From NCBI GenBank assembly GCA_945920215.1, contig CAMEJM010000001.1, forward strand, positions 124,001 through 188,000: a stretch of DNA of 64,000 nucleotides, written 5' to 3'. Within the stretch, counting starts at the first letter, position 1; every line of letters begins with the position of its first letter. Below the pieces are notes generated by a model. It was given only the letters and a program-made list of their open reading frames with translations. It did no database searches and was not told where the DNA came from. The DNA comes from an uncultured bacterium. GTDB taxonomy: Bacteria > Bacillota > Clostridia > Oscillospirales > CAG-272. This document shows positions 35,159 through 44,803 of the stretch, piece by piece. Made by a program: the position numbers and the translations under genes.

Positions 35159-37141
35159 ATGAAGCGCATTTTGTCCACTTTGCTTCTGTTCCTGCTGGTT
35201 GCCGCCATGTTGGTTTCCTGCGGCAAAAAGCCGAACACCCCCCAAGGTGGGGGCGATGACGATCCCACCGATACTCCCAAGGACGTCACGGACTCCGGCT
35301 CTCCTCTCAAGGATCCCACTTCCGGCTCGGTGATCGGGTCTGTTTCGGACGCCGGCGCCACATTTTTGACGCAGATCAAACTTCCTTATAACGGAAACGG
35401 TACCGAACAGACGGGGATGATCTCCCTGTTCCCCAACGCGGATCTGATCATTGCAAAAGACCGTGCGGACTCCTCTATTTACGGCGTTTACGGTTGGTCC
35501 CGCGAGTATCTGGAATACTATGACGACCTGGATGACATCGGCTTTGACTGTCTGCGTCTGGGGGCTCCTTCCCAACTCACGGACGAAATTATGGATACCA
35601 TCTGTGATTCCGGCATTTCCGTCATGCTGACCATGGGCAGACCAATTTATTCGTCTGAAGACAACAAACATAATTATCTGAAAGATGCAAGTAAACAGGA
35701 GACCGTCAGTCTGGACACCTACGATATCGCCGGTTGGCTCAAATATAACATTGAAGTCACCTTGGGCATCCTTGCGCAATACGGTCCCAACGGCACTTAT
35801 TTCCAAAGCCATCCCAACGCGAATTACAACCCCGTCCGCTACATTGAGATCTACAACGAACCGAACTTCCAGTACATGATGCCCAATTTGGGTAACAGTG
35901 CCGCCAACCATCCTGCTAAAGCGAAATTGTATCTGATGCTTCAGATCGCCGAGTATACGGCTGTGAAGCACCTATACGGCGATGAGGTCAAAATTGTCGG
36001 CTTCGGCGCGGGCGGTGCAGACGGACTCGATAAGGCGTTCTTTGATACGTCGTTTGCCCTTCAGAACAATGCAGAGATGAAAGCCCTGCTCAACGCTGCC
36101 ATCGCAGGCGACGACGGCTCCGCCACACCGCTGCGCTCTTATCTCGGACTTGGAGAAGCCGAGGAGCTGGAATTTGACGCCATCGGAACCATGGATATCC
36201 TCTCCACGCACCCGTACTGGAGCAACTCCCCGTTCGCACAGGACTCCTACTCCAAATCCATGGCATATTACCTGGACAACATCCGCACAAGTATCAAAAA
36301 AGCGTACGTTACCAAGTTCACTGCCCAGTACATCGAACAGGGCTATACCGAAGAGGATGCAAAATCCGAAGCCGAAGCCAAAGCCGAAAAACTCAAGCTG
36401 GATCTCCCGATTTGGTACACCGAGTGCGGCTGGCAGCTCAAGGGTAGAGCCAATGTCAAAGCGTATCTGGACGCAAACGGACTTTCCACGGCGGATTTTG
36501 ACCCGCAGGAATGGGGGAACGTCACCTATAACAAAGAGAATCCTCTCGCCGGATACGGCACCGGTGTGGATCAGATGACGCAGGCGGCGATGCACGTGCA
36601 ATGCTATATCTTCGGTTTGCGCTGCGGCGTCGACCGCATTACCTATATGCATATGCAGGATACCGACGGTTGTAACTACGGTCTGTTCAACTATCTCTCC
36701 GGAGGTACCGCAGGCACCAAGGAGTGGCGGCAAACCTGTTATGCCATTCAGGTCATGACCACTCTGATGCCGAACCCCAAACTTGTGAAAGTCCTTCAGG
36801 AGGGCTTGGTGACCGGTTCCAAAACCGATTACGCATACATCTATGAATTTGAGTCCGACATCGGGGGCGAAAACGTCATCGTCGCTTTTGCGGCACAGGC
36901 TGCGCAGACCCTGTTTGTTGACTGGGATGAGGACTACGCCCTTGTCACCGATATGCTCGGTACCACCAAGATCGTTGCCGCAGAGAACGGAAAAATCAAG
37001 CTCGACGGCGGTCCTTACATGATGTATATCCGTCACGTTGACAATCAGACTCTGATTGAACACGGTTATATCCCCTCCGCGCAGGCAGACGCTGCTCCGA
37101 CTGCGTACGCGTGGGTTGAGACAAAGCACGACGAACTTTAA
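35159..37141 (+). CDS. Clan GH-A glycosidase-like lipoprotein, secreted paralogue
   Basis: 660 residues. A lipoprotein signal peptide (MKRILSTLLLFLLV..., lipobox LVSC) and an Asp/Gly-rich linker precede a GH-A-type barrel. Catalytic candidates are Glu in EIYNEPNFQYM (about 238) and Glu in WYTECGW (about 420), with STHPYWSNSPF and MHMQDTDGCNYG matching the cytoplasmic paralogue. Compared with that protein it has extra insertions, including a Lys/Glu/Ala-rich helix near 390-412. It probably acts at the cell surface on a glycan whose fragments the cytoplasmic paralogue finishes (inference). AAGGAG precedes the ATG. GH family not determined. Confidence 0.75.
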   Translation: MKRILSTLLLFLLVAAMLVSCGKKPNTPQGGGDDDPTDTPKDVTDSGSPLKDPTSGSVIGSVSDAGATFLTQIKLPYNGNGTEQTGMISLFPNADLIIAKDRADSSIYGVYGWSREYLEYYDDLDDIGFDCLRLGAPSQLTDEIMDTICDSGISVMLTMGRPIYSSEDNKHNYLKDASKQETVSLDTYDIAGWLKYNIEVTLGILAQYGPNGTYFQSHPNANYNPVRYIEIYNEPNFQYMMPNLGNSAANHPAKAKLYLMLQIAEYTAVKHLYGDEVKIVGFGAGGADGLDKAFFDTSFALQNNAEMKALLNAAIAGDDGSATPLRSYLGLGEAEELEFDAIGTMDILSTHPYWSNSPFAQDSYSKSMAYYLDNIRTSIKKAYVTKFTAQYIEQGYTEEDAKSEAEAKAEKLKLDLPIWYTECGWQLKGRANVKAYLDANGLSTADFDPQEWGNVTYNKENPLAGYGTGVDQMTQAAMHVQCYIFGLRCGVDRITYMHMQDTDGCNYGLFNYLSGGTAGTKEWRQTCYAIQVMTTLMPNPKLVKVLQEGLVTGSKTDYAYIYEFESDIGGENVIVAFAAQAAQTLFVDWDEDYALVTDMLGTTKIVAAENGKIKLDGGPYMMYIRHVDNQTLIEHGYIPSAQADAAPTAYAWVETKHDEL

Positions 37142-37204
37142 TTTCCTGTCTATCCGCTGATCGTGCGGTGATTCCACCGTTAAAAAGCAATATAGGCGAC
37201 AGCA

Positions 37205-37792
37205 AAAATCCCGCACCGTTTAGTGGAGTAGCAACATGGAATGGTTGCTACTCCACAACTATATTTGCCTGACGGCAAGTGATATTTGTCTCACGACAAG
37301 TGATATTTCGCTTACGCGAAGTGATATTTGCCTGACGGCAAGCGATACTCCGCTTCGCGGAGATAAGAAAAAGATGATTTTCAATCACTGACTTCAACTG
37401 CTTGCGCCGGCAAGCAATCTCACTTCGGCGCAGCCGAAATATCTCTGTTTGCGACAGCAAACAATATCTCTTTGCAAAGCAAAATATCTCTTTCACCGCA
37501 GGTGAAAATATCTCTGCTTGCTTTGCAAGCAATTCTGCTTTGTGGCACTCCTCCACCCGCCGTCGGCGAGCCCCCTCCCCGAGGGAGCCATAGATAGCTT
37601 TCCTCATCGAAAAGAGGCATTTGCAGCGCTTGCTTTTTCAGCCTCCCTCGCTGAGGGAGGTGGCGCGCAACAGCGCGACGGTAGGAGTCGTATAACAAAA
37701 AGCCCACATCCTTGTTTGCAAGGAAATGTGGGCTATTTTTTCTACCTTTCGTGTGAAAAACTATGGAAACCGCGGTTTCGGTGCGGGATTTT
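37205..37792 (-). repeat. Hairpin-array element E, expanded and carrying a nested repeat
   Basis: Outer arms 37205-37218 and 37779-37792 pair over 14 bp (AAAATCCCGCACCG/CGGTGCGGGATTTT). The terminal hairpin GTGGAGTAGCAAC (about 37231-37257) is at the left and the first hairpin AGCCCACAT/ATGTGGGCT (37701-37734) at the right. Tandem hairpins with GTGATATTT linkers are especially regular at 37260-37365 (TTGCC/GGCAA, TTGTC/GACAA, TTCGC/GCGAA, TTGCC/GGCAA, CTCCGC/GCGGAG). A second repeat is inserted at 37547-37688. It lies between the convergent lipoprotein and aminotransferase genes. Confidence 0.82.
37547..37688. repeat. Nested palindromic repeat of the ACTCCT...AGGAGT type
   Basis: Imperfect inverted repeat of 142 nt starting ACTCCTCCACCCGCC and ending CGACGGTAGGAGT. 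It has inner CCCTCCCCGAGGG and CCTCCCTCGCTGAGGGAGG hairpins and a short centre. It resembles a palindromic MITE-like repeat that I recall as common in Oscillospiraceae genomes. It interrupts element E near its first hairpin. It encodes nothing. Confidence 0.65.
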
Positions 37793-37866
37793 CATTGTTT
37801 TATTTGAGCGGCGACTCAATTGCGGCAGTACTTCATTGATTGGATATAGTATATAGTGATACAGTA

Positions 37867-39132
37867 TTACCGCTCCAGCAGTTTTTCGAGTGCCGCAAGT
37901 TTCACGGCGCAGCACAGGATCTCCGCCGCTGTACCCAAGTCCTCCGGGCTGCAAAATGTTGGAGCCAGGCGGAGATTGGTATCCTGCGGGTCAACGCCGT
38001 ACGGGAAAGTGGCGCCCGCCTCTGTCAAAACGACTCCCGCGTCACGGCAGAGCTCCCATACCCGCTTCGCGCAGCCGGGCAAAACGTCCAGACTGACAAA
38101 GTATCCTCCGTTCGGCTCCGTCCAGGAGGCAATTCCCGTCCCTGCCAGTTCGCGTGAAAGCGCGGAGAGAAGGATTTCAAAGCGCGGGGCAATCAATGCG
38201 GCGTGCCGCTTCATCTGTTCTTTCAGGGCAGCCACGTCCGGCAGGAACAAGAGATGACGCAACTGATTGAGCTTATCGGGCCCGATGGTTTGCGCGGAAA
38301 TGACCGGCGCGATGTATTTCAGATTGCGGTCGCTTGCCGCCATCATGGCGACGCCCGCACCCGGAAATGTGATTTTGGACGTAGAGGAAAAATAAAAGAT
38401 ACGGTCCTCGGTGCCGCATTGCTTTGCCTCTGCAAAAATGTCAAGAAGATGATCCCCCTCCTCGACGAAATCGTGCACCGCGTAGGCGTTATCCCACATG
38501 ACGACAAAATCCGGCGCGGCGGTCTTCATGCGCGCCATCCGGCGAACCACCTCGTCCGAATAGGTAATTCCCGTGGGGTTGGAATACTTCGGCACGCACC
38601 AGATACCTTTCACCGCCGGGTCTTTGACCAACTCTTCCACGACGTTCATATCGGGTCCCTCGGCGGTCATGGGCACTGTCACAAGTTCAAAGCCGAACTG
38701 CTGTGTGACGCGGAAATGTCTGTCATATCCCGGCGCGGGGCACAGGAACTTCAGTTTTTCTTCCCTGCACCACGGCTTCTCCGAGTTTGCCGTGCCGAAC
38801 AGCATGAACCTGCTCACAGTATCAAACATCATATTCAGGCTGGAGTTTCCGCCGACAATGATATTCTCAAACGGCAGACCGGTGACCTCGCTCCAGAATC
38901 TCCGCATCCTGTCCAGCCCATAGGTGCCGCCGTAATTGCGGCAGTCGGTACCGTCCTTATCCTTCCATGCGGTGATTTCCAGCATGGGCAGACTCAGGTC
39001 CAGCTGCTCCGGGCAGGGCTTACCGCGTGAGAGATTGAGATTCAGCCCCTCCGTACAGTATTGACGATATTTTTCCGTCTGCTCCGCAAGAGCGGACGAA
39101 AGCGCCTGTTTTCCCAGTTCCAAGTAATTCAT
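37867..39132 (-). CDS. Class I aminotransferase (MocR-like/aspartate aminotransferase subgroup)
   Basis: 421 residues. It matches the Aminotran_MocR family (stand-alone aspartate aminotransferase type): LNLSRGKPCPEQLDLS at the start, VGGNSSLNMMFD, WDNAYAVHDF, and the PLP Lys in FSSTSKITFPGAG. The chemistry is probably aspartate + 2-oxoglutarate to oxaloacetate + glutamate, though other amino acids are possible. There is no DNA-binding domain, so it is an enzyme and not a MocR regulator. It is a single gene, divergent from proS. Confidence 0.88.
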   Translation of the reverse strand: MNYLELGKQALSSALAEQTEKYRQYCTEGLNLNLSRGKPCPEQLDLSLPMLEITAWKDKDGTDCRNYGGTYGLDRMRRFWSEVTGLPFENIIVGGNSSLNMMFDTVSRFMLFGTANSEKPWCREEKLKFLCPAPGYDRHFRVTQQFGFELVTVPMTAEGPDMNVVEELVKDPAVKGIWCVPKYSNPTGITYSDEVVRRMARMKTAAPDFVVMWDNAYAVHDFVEEGDHLLDIFAEAKQCGTEDRIFYFSSTSKITFPGAGVAMMAASDRNLKYIAPVISAQTIGPDKLNQLRHLLFLPDVAALKEQMKRHAALIAPRFEILLSALSRELAGTGIASWTEPNGGYFVSLDVLPGCAKRVWELCRDAGVVLTEAGATFPYGVDPQDTNLRLAPTFCSPEDLGTAAEILCCAVKLAALEKLLER

Positions 39133-39196
39133 GTTTTCCTCTTTTTTGAATGGTCACGTCGTTGAAAACTGCAAATTATGATTTGCGGACTCTTAT

Positions 39197-39225
39197 ATTA
39201 TACACACACCATGGCTGCTTTTCAA
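39197..39225 (-). promoter_or_regulatory. Sigma-A promoter of the aminotransferase gene
   Basis: Minus strand: TTGAAA (39220-39225), 17-nt spacer, TATAAT (39197-39202). Confidence 0.8.
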
Positions 39226-39334
39226 GTAATTTTGAATTTTTGTTCCTCAAAAAATTCAAAAATAATGTTTTGGCGTGGGCGAGCCGCCGTTTGCCGCTCC
39301 GCGTTGCGAAGCTTGCCCGAACAAATCGGAAAAA

Positions 39335-39363
39335 CTTGACATGAGATGCGAAAACAGATATAA
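39335..39363 (+). promoter_or_regulatory. Consensus sigma-A promoter of proS
   Basis: Perfect TTGACA (39335-39340), 17-nt spacer, perfect TATAAT (39358-39363). The leader is only about 30 nt, with no T-box. Confidence 0.92.
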
Positions 39364-39398
39364 TGTGTCTTAGTTTATTTTATGCAGGAGACTTTGTT

Positions 39399-40838
39399 AT
39401 GGCAAATGCCGACAAAAAATTCGTTGAACAGATTACGCCGATGGACCAGGACTTTGCGCGCTGGTACACCGACATTGTCAAAAAAGCCGATTTGATCGAT
39501 TATTCCAGCGTCAAAGGCTGTATGATCATCCGCCCCTACGGATACGCCATCTGGGAGAATATACAGAAGATTCTCGACGCCCGTTTCAAGGAAACCGGGC
39601 ACGAAAACGTCTATATGCCTATGTTTATCCCGGAAGGGCTGCTCAATAAAGAGAAAGACCATGTACAGGGCTTTGCCCCTGAGGTGGCATGGGTTACCAT
39701 GGGCGGCTCCGAGCAGCTTTCCGAGCGCCTGTGCGTCCGCCCCACCTCCGAGACGCTGTTCTGCGAACACTACGCGAATATCATCCGTTCTTACCGCGAC
39801 CTGCCGAAACTCTACAACCAATGGTGTTCGGTCGTCCGTTGGGAAAAGACCACGCGTCCTTTCCTGCGCAGCCGTGAGTTCCTGTGGCAGGAGGGACATA
39901 CCATGCACGCGACCGCCGAGGACGCGCAGGAGGAAACCCTGCGGATGCTCAATATTTACGCCGACTTCTTTGAAAAGGATCTCGGTATGCCCGTCATCCG
40001 CGGACGCAAGACCGAGAAAGAGAAATTTGCGGGGGCGGAAGCCACTTATACCGTGGAAGCCCTGATGCACGACGGAAAGGCGCTTCAAGGCGGCACCTCT
40101 CACTACTTCGGCAACGGCTTTGCCAAAGCCTTCGGCATCCAGTATCTCGACCGCGACAATCAGCTCAAATACTGCTACCAGACCTCATGGGGCGTTTCCA
40201 CCCGTATCATCGGCGGCATCATCATGACGCACGGCGATGACAGCGGCTTGGTGTTGCCCCCCTCGGTTGCGCCGATCCAGGTGGTCATTATCCCTGTCCA
40301 GATGCACAAGGAGGGCGTTCTGGAGGCTGCCGAAGCGCTGCGCGCGCGTCTTGCGAAGTTCTGCCGCGTGAAGCTGGACGACAGCGAGAACAGCCCCGGC
40401 TGGAAGTTCTCGGAATATGAGATGAAGGGCGTCCCGCTCCGCCTGGAAATCGGCCCGCGCGATATTGAAAACGGGCAGTGCGTACTGGTACGCCGCGACA
40501 ACCGCGAAAAGATTTTCGTCAAGCAGGACGAGCTGGAGACCGTGATTCCCGAAACCATGGAAGCGCTGACCCGCGCGCTGTACGATAAGGCGCTTGAGAA
40601 CCGCGAGAGACGCACCTACGAGGCGCACGACCTCGACACGCTGAAAGAGATTGCCGCTACCAAGAGCGGCTATATCAAAGCCATGTGGTGCGGCGACCTT
40701 GCCTGTGAGGAAAAACTCAAGGAAGAGGCGGACGTTTCTTCCCGCTGCATCCCGTTCGGACAGGCGCCCATCGGGGACCGCTGCGTCTGCTGCGGAAAGC
40801 CCGCGGACAAGCTGGTGTTCTGGGGCAAAGCGTACTGA
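39399..40838 (+). CDS. proS: Prolyl-tRNA synthetase, short (archaeal/eukaryotic) type
   Basis: 479 residues. Class II motifs are present: the motif 2 region [27 protein letters not shown] and the motif 3 region in [17 protein letters not shown]. It lacks the editing insertion of the long bacterial form. It ends with the extra zinc-type domain (CGDLACEEK ... CVCCGKPA) and the terminal Tyr typical of the short form. Start at 39399, with AGGAG 11 nt upstream; an ATG at 39363 has no site and overlaps the -10. A strong terminator follows. Confidence 0.95.
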   Translation: MANADKKFVEQITPMDQDFARWYTDIVKKADLIDYSSVKGCMIIRPYGYAIWENIQKILDARFKETGHENVYMPMFIPEGLLNKEKDHVQGFAPEVAWVTMGGSEQLSERLCVRPTSETLFCEHYANIIRSYRDLPKLYNQWCSVVRWEKTTRPFLRSREFLWQEGHTMHATAEDAQEETLRMLNIYADFFEKDLGMPVIRGRKTEKEKFAGAEATYTVEALMHDGKALQGGTSHYFGNGFAKAFGIQYLDRDNQLKYCYQTSWGVSTRIIGGIIMTHGDDSGLVLPPSVAPIQVVIIPVQMHKEGVLEAAEALRARLAKFCRVKLDDSENSPGWKFSEYEMKGVPLRLEIGPRDIENGQCVLVRRDNREKIFVKQDELETVIPETMEALTRALYDKALENRERRTYEAHDLDTLKEIAATKSGYIKAMWCGDLACEEKLKEEADVSSRCIPFGQAPIGDRCVCCGKPADKLVFWGKAY

Positions 40839-40881
40839 TTCTCTTTTGTCTTTTTCTTTCATCTTATAATATTGTATTTGA

Positions 40882-40916
40882 CAGCGCACGCGAGCCGTGC
40901 GCTGTTTTTTCTTTTT
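40882..40916 (+). terminator. Rho-independent terminator of proS
   Basis: 9-bp stem CAGCGCACG/CGTGCGCTG with a 5-nt loop (CGAGC), then TTTTTTCTTTTT. Textbook form with an intact short loop. Confidence 0.93.
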
Positions 40917-41007
40917 CCGAATGTCCGTCCGCCATGCCGAAGCGCCCGCGCCGATGGCATACCGAGCCGCCCGCGCTCATACACATATCGGGAGCGGGGG
41001 GTGTGAC

Positions 41008-41628
41008 ATGAAACGTACTTTCGGGCGGTGCTTACTCCTTTTACCGACTGTCCTTTGGATTGCGGCGGTTTGTTGGTTTGAGGGGATCTATCCCTTTTTC
41101 TGCATTGCGTTGGCGGCAGCGTTTCACGAATGCGGACATCTGCTTGCTTTCTCCGCCCTCGGTCTGCCGCCGCCCAAACTGGTACCCGTGGCGCGCGGCG
41201 TGCGCCTGAAAACCGACGTCCCTCTCGGTTATCGGCAGGAACTGATCGTGGCGCTGTGCGGACCTGCCGCGAACCTTGCCTGCACGGCGGCGGGACGCCT
41301 CTGCGGCGGTTTTTTCCCTGCGCTCGACCACTTCGGTCAGGCAAGTCTGATGACCGCCCTCTGCAATCTGATCCCCATGGCGGGGCTGGACGGGGAACGC
41401 GTTCTGACCTGCCTGATCGCCCCGCACGTCAGTGAGCGGGCGCTGTGGCGCGGCACCTGTCTTCTCACCTCCCTCACCCTGTTTTGCGCTCTGTTCGCTT
41501 CACTTCTGGTACTGTGGCGCACGGGGGAGGGGGCATATTCCGCCATGCTTTGTCTGGGAGCCATGCTCCTCTCTCCTCTTGAAGACAAAGAAAAACGAGC
41601 AAATCAAAGGAAACGAGCGGATTTTTGA
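41008..41628 (+). CDS. M50 site-2 protease family membrane protein
   Basis: 206 residues. TM helices and the metalloprotease motif HECGH (in AAAFHECGHLLAF, about 42-46) are followed by a second motif GLDGER (LIPMAGLDGERVL), which corresponds to the family NPxDG. This fits small SpoIVFB-like intramembrane proteases, which in spore formers activate sigma-K. Without SpoIVFA nearby the partner is unknown. Start at 41008, with a G-rich site upstream; a longer frame from 40897 runs over the proS terminator and is rejected. Confidence 0.78.
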   Translation: MKRTFGRCLLLLPTVLWIAAVCWFEGIYPFFCIALAAAFHECGHLLAFSALGLPPPKLVPVARGVRLKTDVPLGYRQELIVALCGPAANLACTAAGRLCGGFFPALDHFGQASLMTALCNLIPMAGLDGERVLTCLIAPHVSERALWRGTCLLTSLTLFCALFASLLVLWRTGEGAYSAMLCLGAMLLSPLEDKEKRANQRKRADF

Positions 41629-41710
41629 GATTTTCCGTGTTTTTTGTGGAATATATCAATTTTATCGCCTCTGTTTGGGAATAATTGTGAATAGCGAAGA
41701 TTTTTCAAGT

Positions 41711-41726
41711 ATATTTTGCAAAATAT
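41711..41726. promoter_or_regulatory. Perfect 16-bp palindrome upstream of potA, candidate operator
   Basis: ATATTTTGCAAAATAT is fully symmetrical and ends 1 nt before the -35 of the potA promoter. Its size and position suit a dimeric regulator, but no regulator gene is adjacent. Confidence 0.5.
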
Positions 41727-41727
41727 A

Positions 41728-41756
41728 TTGCATTTGTTGTATGCTTTTGTTATAAT
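41728..41756 (+). promoter_or_regulatory. Sigma-A promoter of potABCD
   Basis: TTGCAT (41728-41733), 17-nt spacer, perfect TATAAT (41751-41756). The leader to potA is about 100 nt, with no structure I can name. Confidence 0.82.
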
Positions 41757-41864
41757 GCGTATTGCAGCAAAAAAAGTGGTAATTTTGCCGGTGGGACACC
41801 CCGTTAAAATCGCCGCTTTTTGCCGTTTAGACAAAAATTCATTGCAGGATAAGGACGAACGCAA

Positions 41865-43064
41865 ATGAGCAAACTCATTGAGCTGAAGGGGATTTCCAAA
41901 AGCTTTGACGGCGAACGGGTTTTGAATCATATTGACTTATATATCCGTGACAAGGAATTTGTGACCCTCTTGGGTCCCTCCGGGTGCGGCAAGACCACGA
42001 CCCTGAGATTGATCGGCGGTTTTGAAACCCCGGACGAGGGGCAGATCCTGTTTGACGGGGTGGATATCACACAGTTGCCGCCCCACCGCAGACAGGTGAA
42101 CACCGTGTTCCAGCGATACGCGCTGTTCCCGCACCTCAACGTATACGACAACATTGCTTTCGCACTGAAAATGAAAAAGGTCCCCGTCGAGGGAACCGAG
42201 AATACAGCCGCGCCGAAGTGGCGCCACCTGACGCGGGACGAAATCGACGAGCGGGTGACACGTATGCTCAACATGGTTTCCCTGCGCGGATTTGAGAAAC
42301 GCAACGTCACCTCCCTGTCCGGCGGGCAGCAGCAGCGCGTTGCCATTGCGCGTTCTCTTGTGAATGAGCCTCGCGTGCTGCTCCTTGATGAGCCGCTGGG
42401 GGCTTTGGACCTGAAACTGCGCAAGGATATGCAGAAAGAACTGAAGGACATTCAGAAAGCCACCAACATCACCTTTATCTACGTCACGCACGACCAGGAA
42501 GAAGCGCTCTCCATGTCCGACACCGTGGTGGTCATGCAGAACGGCACCATCCAGCAGATCGGCACCCCGACGGATATATACAACGAGCCGAAGAACGCCT
42601 TTGTCGCGGACTTCATCGGGGAGTCCAACATTCTGGACGGCACCATGCCCGCCGACCGTGTGGTCGCCTTTGACGGCCGTACGTTCCCCTGTGTAGACGG
42701 AGGCTTTGAAAAGGATGAGCCTGTCGACGTGGTCATCCGCCCGGAGGATATCGATATTGTAGACCCCGAAAAAGGAATGCTGTGCGGCACCGTCGCCTCC
42801 ACCACTTTCAAGGGCGTACATTATGAGTACATCGTGGACGTCCGCGGCTTCAAGTGGATGATTCAGAGCACCGACTACGTGGAAGCGGGCAAGGTCATCG
42901 GTCTGTCGATCGATCCGGACGCGTTCCACATCATGCACAAATCCGAATTTTCCGGTATGTTCGGCGACTACTCCACCTATTCCGATGAAATGGATGAACT
43001 CTCCGACCCGAATGCGGGTGTGGAGGAAGAGGACGACGCCGAGGAGGCAACCGAAGAAGCATGA
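41865..43064 (+). CDS. potA: Spermidine/putrescine ABC transporter ATP-binding protein
   Basis: 399 residues. Walker [10 protein letters not shown] (about 36-44), Q-loop, signature LSGGQQQRV (about 152), Walker [12 protein letters not shown] and the H-loop VTHDQEEA are complete. A TOBE domain (about 250-370) and a very acidic tail ([13 protein letters not shown]) follow. A 19-residue insertion just after the MKKVP segment ([11 protein letters not shown]...) is common in Clostridia PotA. It energises polyamine import with PotB, PotC and PotD; its 3' end overlaps potB by 4 nt. Confidence 0.94.
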   Translation: MSKLIELKGISKSFDGERVLNHIDLYIRDKEFVTLLGPSGCGKTTTLRLIGGFETPDEGQILFDGVDITQLPPHRRQVNTVFQRYALFPHLNVYDNIAFALKMKKVPVEGTENTAAPKWRHLTRDEIDERVTRMLNMVSLRGFEKRNVTSLSGGQQQRVAIARSLVNEPRVLLLDEPLGALDLKLRKDMQKELKDIQKATNITFIYVTHDQEEALSMSDTVVVMQNGTIQQIGTPTDIYNEPKNAFVADFIGESNILDGTMPADRVVAFDGRTFPCVDGGFEKDEPVDVVIRPEDIDIVDPEKGMLCGTVASTTFKGVHYEYIVDVRGFKWMIQSTDYVEAGKVIGLSIDPDAFHIMHKSEFSGMFGDYSTYSDEMDELSDPNAGVEEEDDAEEATEEA

Positions 43065-43888
43065 AAAAAAAGTCTCTGATGCAATCGATGGCGGCTGCGC
43101 CCCACATCGTCTGGTGCGTGATCTTCATCATCGTTCCGCTTCTCTTCGTCGCTTATTACGCTTTTACCGATAAGGAGGGGCATTTCACGCTCGCAAACCT
43201 CTCGGTTCTGACTTCCCCTCTGTATATGTCCACCCTCGGCCGCTCGGTGATTTACGCGGTGATTGCGACCGCCGTATGCCTGATCATCGCATACCCGCTG
43301 GCTTATTTTCTCTCCCGCATGAAGGTGCGTTATCAGCAGCTGTTCGTGATGCTGATCATGCTCCCCATGTGGACAAACTTTCTGATCCGCACCTATACGC
43401 TGACGCAGATCCTCGAGAAAAACGGCATCATCAATTCCCTGCTCGGAAAGCTCGGCATCGGTCCCATACAGTTTCTCGGGACAGGCGCCGCCGTGGTATT
43501 CGGCATGGTGTATAACTATCTGCCGTATATGGTGCTGCCGATTTACTCCGTGCTGGTAAAGCTCGACCACCGTCTGGTGGAGGCGGCGACAGACCTCGGC
43601 TGTAACGGATTTCAGACCCTGACGCGTGTGGTTCTTCCCCTTTCCGTCTCCGGAATCATCAGCGGGGTGACCATGGTATTCGTCCCCTCTATCTCGACAT
43701 TCTACATCTCGCAGGCGATGAGCAAGCGCACGATCACGCTGTTCGGCGACGTCATTGAGGCGCAGTTCAAGGTCAACAACAACTATCAGGTGGGAGCGAT
43801 GCTCTCCGCCATTCTGATGATTCTTGTTCTGCTCAGTATGTGGGTGATGAACAAGTTCGGCGACAAGGACGGGGAGGTGATCGCATGA
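43061..43888 (+). CDS. potB: Spermidine/putrescine ABC transporter permease PotB
   Basis: 275 residues with six TM helices. The cytoplasmic loop contains the EAA-type motif [20 protein letters not shown] that docks on PotA. It overlaps potA (ATGA) and potC by 4 nt each, so the operon is translationally coupled. The gene order A-B-C-D is the classical one. Confidence 0.93.
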   Translation: MKKKSLMQSMAAAPHIVWCVIFIIVPLLFVAYYAFTDKEGHFTLANLSVLTSPLYMSTLGRSVIYAVIATAVCLIIAYPLAYFLSRMKVRYQQLFVMLIMLPMWTNFLIRTYTLTQILEKNGIINSLLGKLGIGPIQFLGTGAAVVFGMVYNYLPYMVLPIYSVLVKLDHRLVEAATDLGCNGFQTLTRVVLPLSVSGIISGVTMVFVPSISTFYISQAMSKRTITLFGDVIEAQFKVNNNYQVGAMLSAILMILVLLSMWVMNKFGDKDGEVIA

Positions 43889-44760
43889 AAGTATTCTCGC
43901 GGATTTACACGACCGTCATCTTCGTCATTCTGTACGCGCCCATTGCGGTCATGATCCTCTATTCCTTTAACTCCGGCAAAAGCCCCGCGGTGTTTCAGGG
44001 CTTCTCCCTGAAGTGGTACGGAGAGCTGTTTTCTTCCCCCGTCACCTTTACCGCCCTGCGCAACACGTTGATGCTGGCTGTTCTGGCTTCCCTGATTGCG
44101 ACGGTGATCGGAACCATGGCGGCGTACGGGATGCACTGCATGAAGAGCCGCAGACTCAAAAACACCCTGCAGACAGTCACGGGGATCCCGATGATGAACC
44201 CGGATATTGTCACGGGTATCTCCATGATGCTTCTGTTCGTGTTTGTCGGCACACTCTTCCACTTTTCCTCGAACCTGTCGTTCGGCACCATTCTGATCGC
44301 GCATATCACCTTTTGCCTCCCTTACGTCATTCTGTCGGTCCTGCCCAAGCTGCGGCAGATGGACCCGCACCTGACCGAAGCGGCGCTGGACCTGGGCTGC
44401 ACCCCGCTGCACGCCTTCTTCAAGGTGGAGCTGCCCGCCATCCTGCCGGGGATCCTGACCGGGGCGCTGATGTCCTTTACCCTTTCGATCGACGACTTTG
44501 TGATCTCTTACTTCACGACCGGCAACGGCTTCCAGACCCTGCCAATCATGATTTATTCCATGACGAAAAAACGCGTCACCCCGGATATGTACGCGCTGTC
44601 CTCCTTGATGTTCCTCGTCATTCTCGCCCTGCTCCTGCTCAACAACTATCTGCAAGGCAGAGGCGAACGCCGCAAAAACAAAGCCGCCCATGTCAGACAC
44701 GGCAAACGCCGTATCAAAAAAGCGGCGGTTGCCGTCAAGGCGGAAGCCCCTCAAAACTGA
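43885..44760 (+). CDS. potC: Spermidine/putrescine ABC transporter permease PotC
   Basis: 291 residues, six TM helices. The EAA loop reads EAALDLGCTPLHAFFKVELP. The C-terminus is longer than usual and strongly basic (RGERRKNKAAHVRHGKRR), likely cytoplasmic. The start at 43885 overlaps the potB stop. GGGGAGGTGATC just upstream is a good ribosome site; the frame is open to 43840 only inside potB. Confidence 0.93.
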   Translation: MKVFSRIYTTVIFVILYAPIAVMILYSFNSGKSPAVFQGFSLKWYGELFSSPVTFTALRNTLMLAVLASLIATVIGTMAAYGMHCMKSRRLKNTLQTVTGIPMMNPDIVTGISMMLLFVFVGTLFHFSSNLSFGTILIAHITFCLPYVILSVLPKLRQMDPHLTEAALDLGCTPLHAFFKVELPAILPGILTGALMSFTLSIDDFVISYFTTGNGFQTLPIMIYSMTKKRVTPDMYALSSLMFLVILALLLLNNYLQGRGERRKNKAAHVRHGKRRIKKAAVAVKAEAPQN

Positions 44761-44803
44761 TTCTGATTCAACAAAAATAAAAAATTTCGGAGGTACACCT
44801 GAA

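Noticed and set aside
34542..35162. 206-codon plus-strand frame across element D
   Set aside because: Its sequence is the translated hairpin array and it ends at the lipoprotein start; similar frames in the other copies are not conserved as protein.
37260..37510. CRISPR array
   Set aside because: The repeated part is a short GTGATATT-like linker and the variable parts are palindromes of 10-16 nt, not spacers of uniform length; there are no cas genes.
40897..41007. Longer N-terminus for the M50 protease
   Set aside because: The extra codons overlap the proS terminator, have no ribosome site, and encode no signal or TM segment matching the family.
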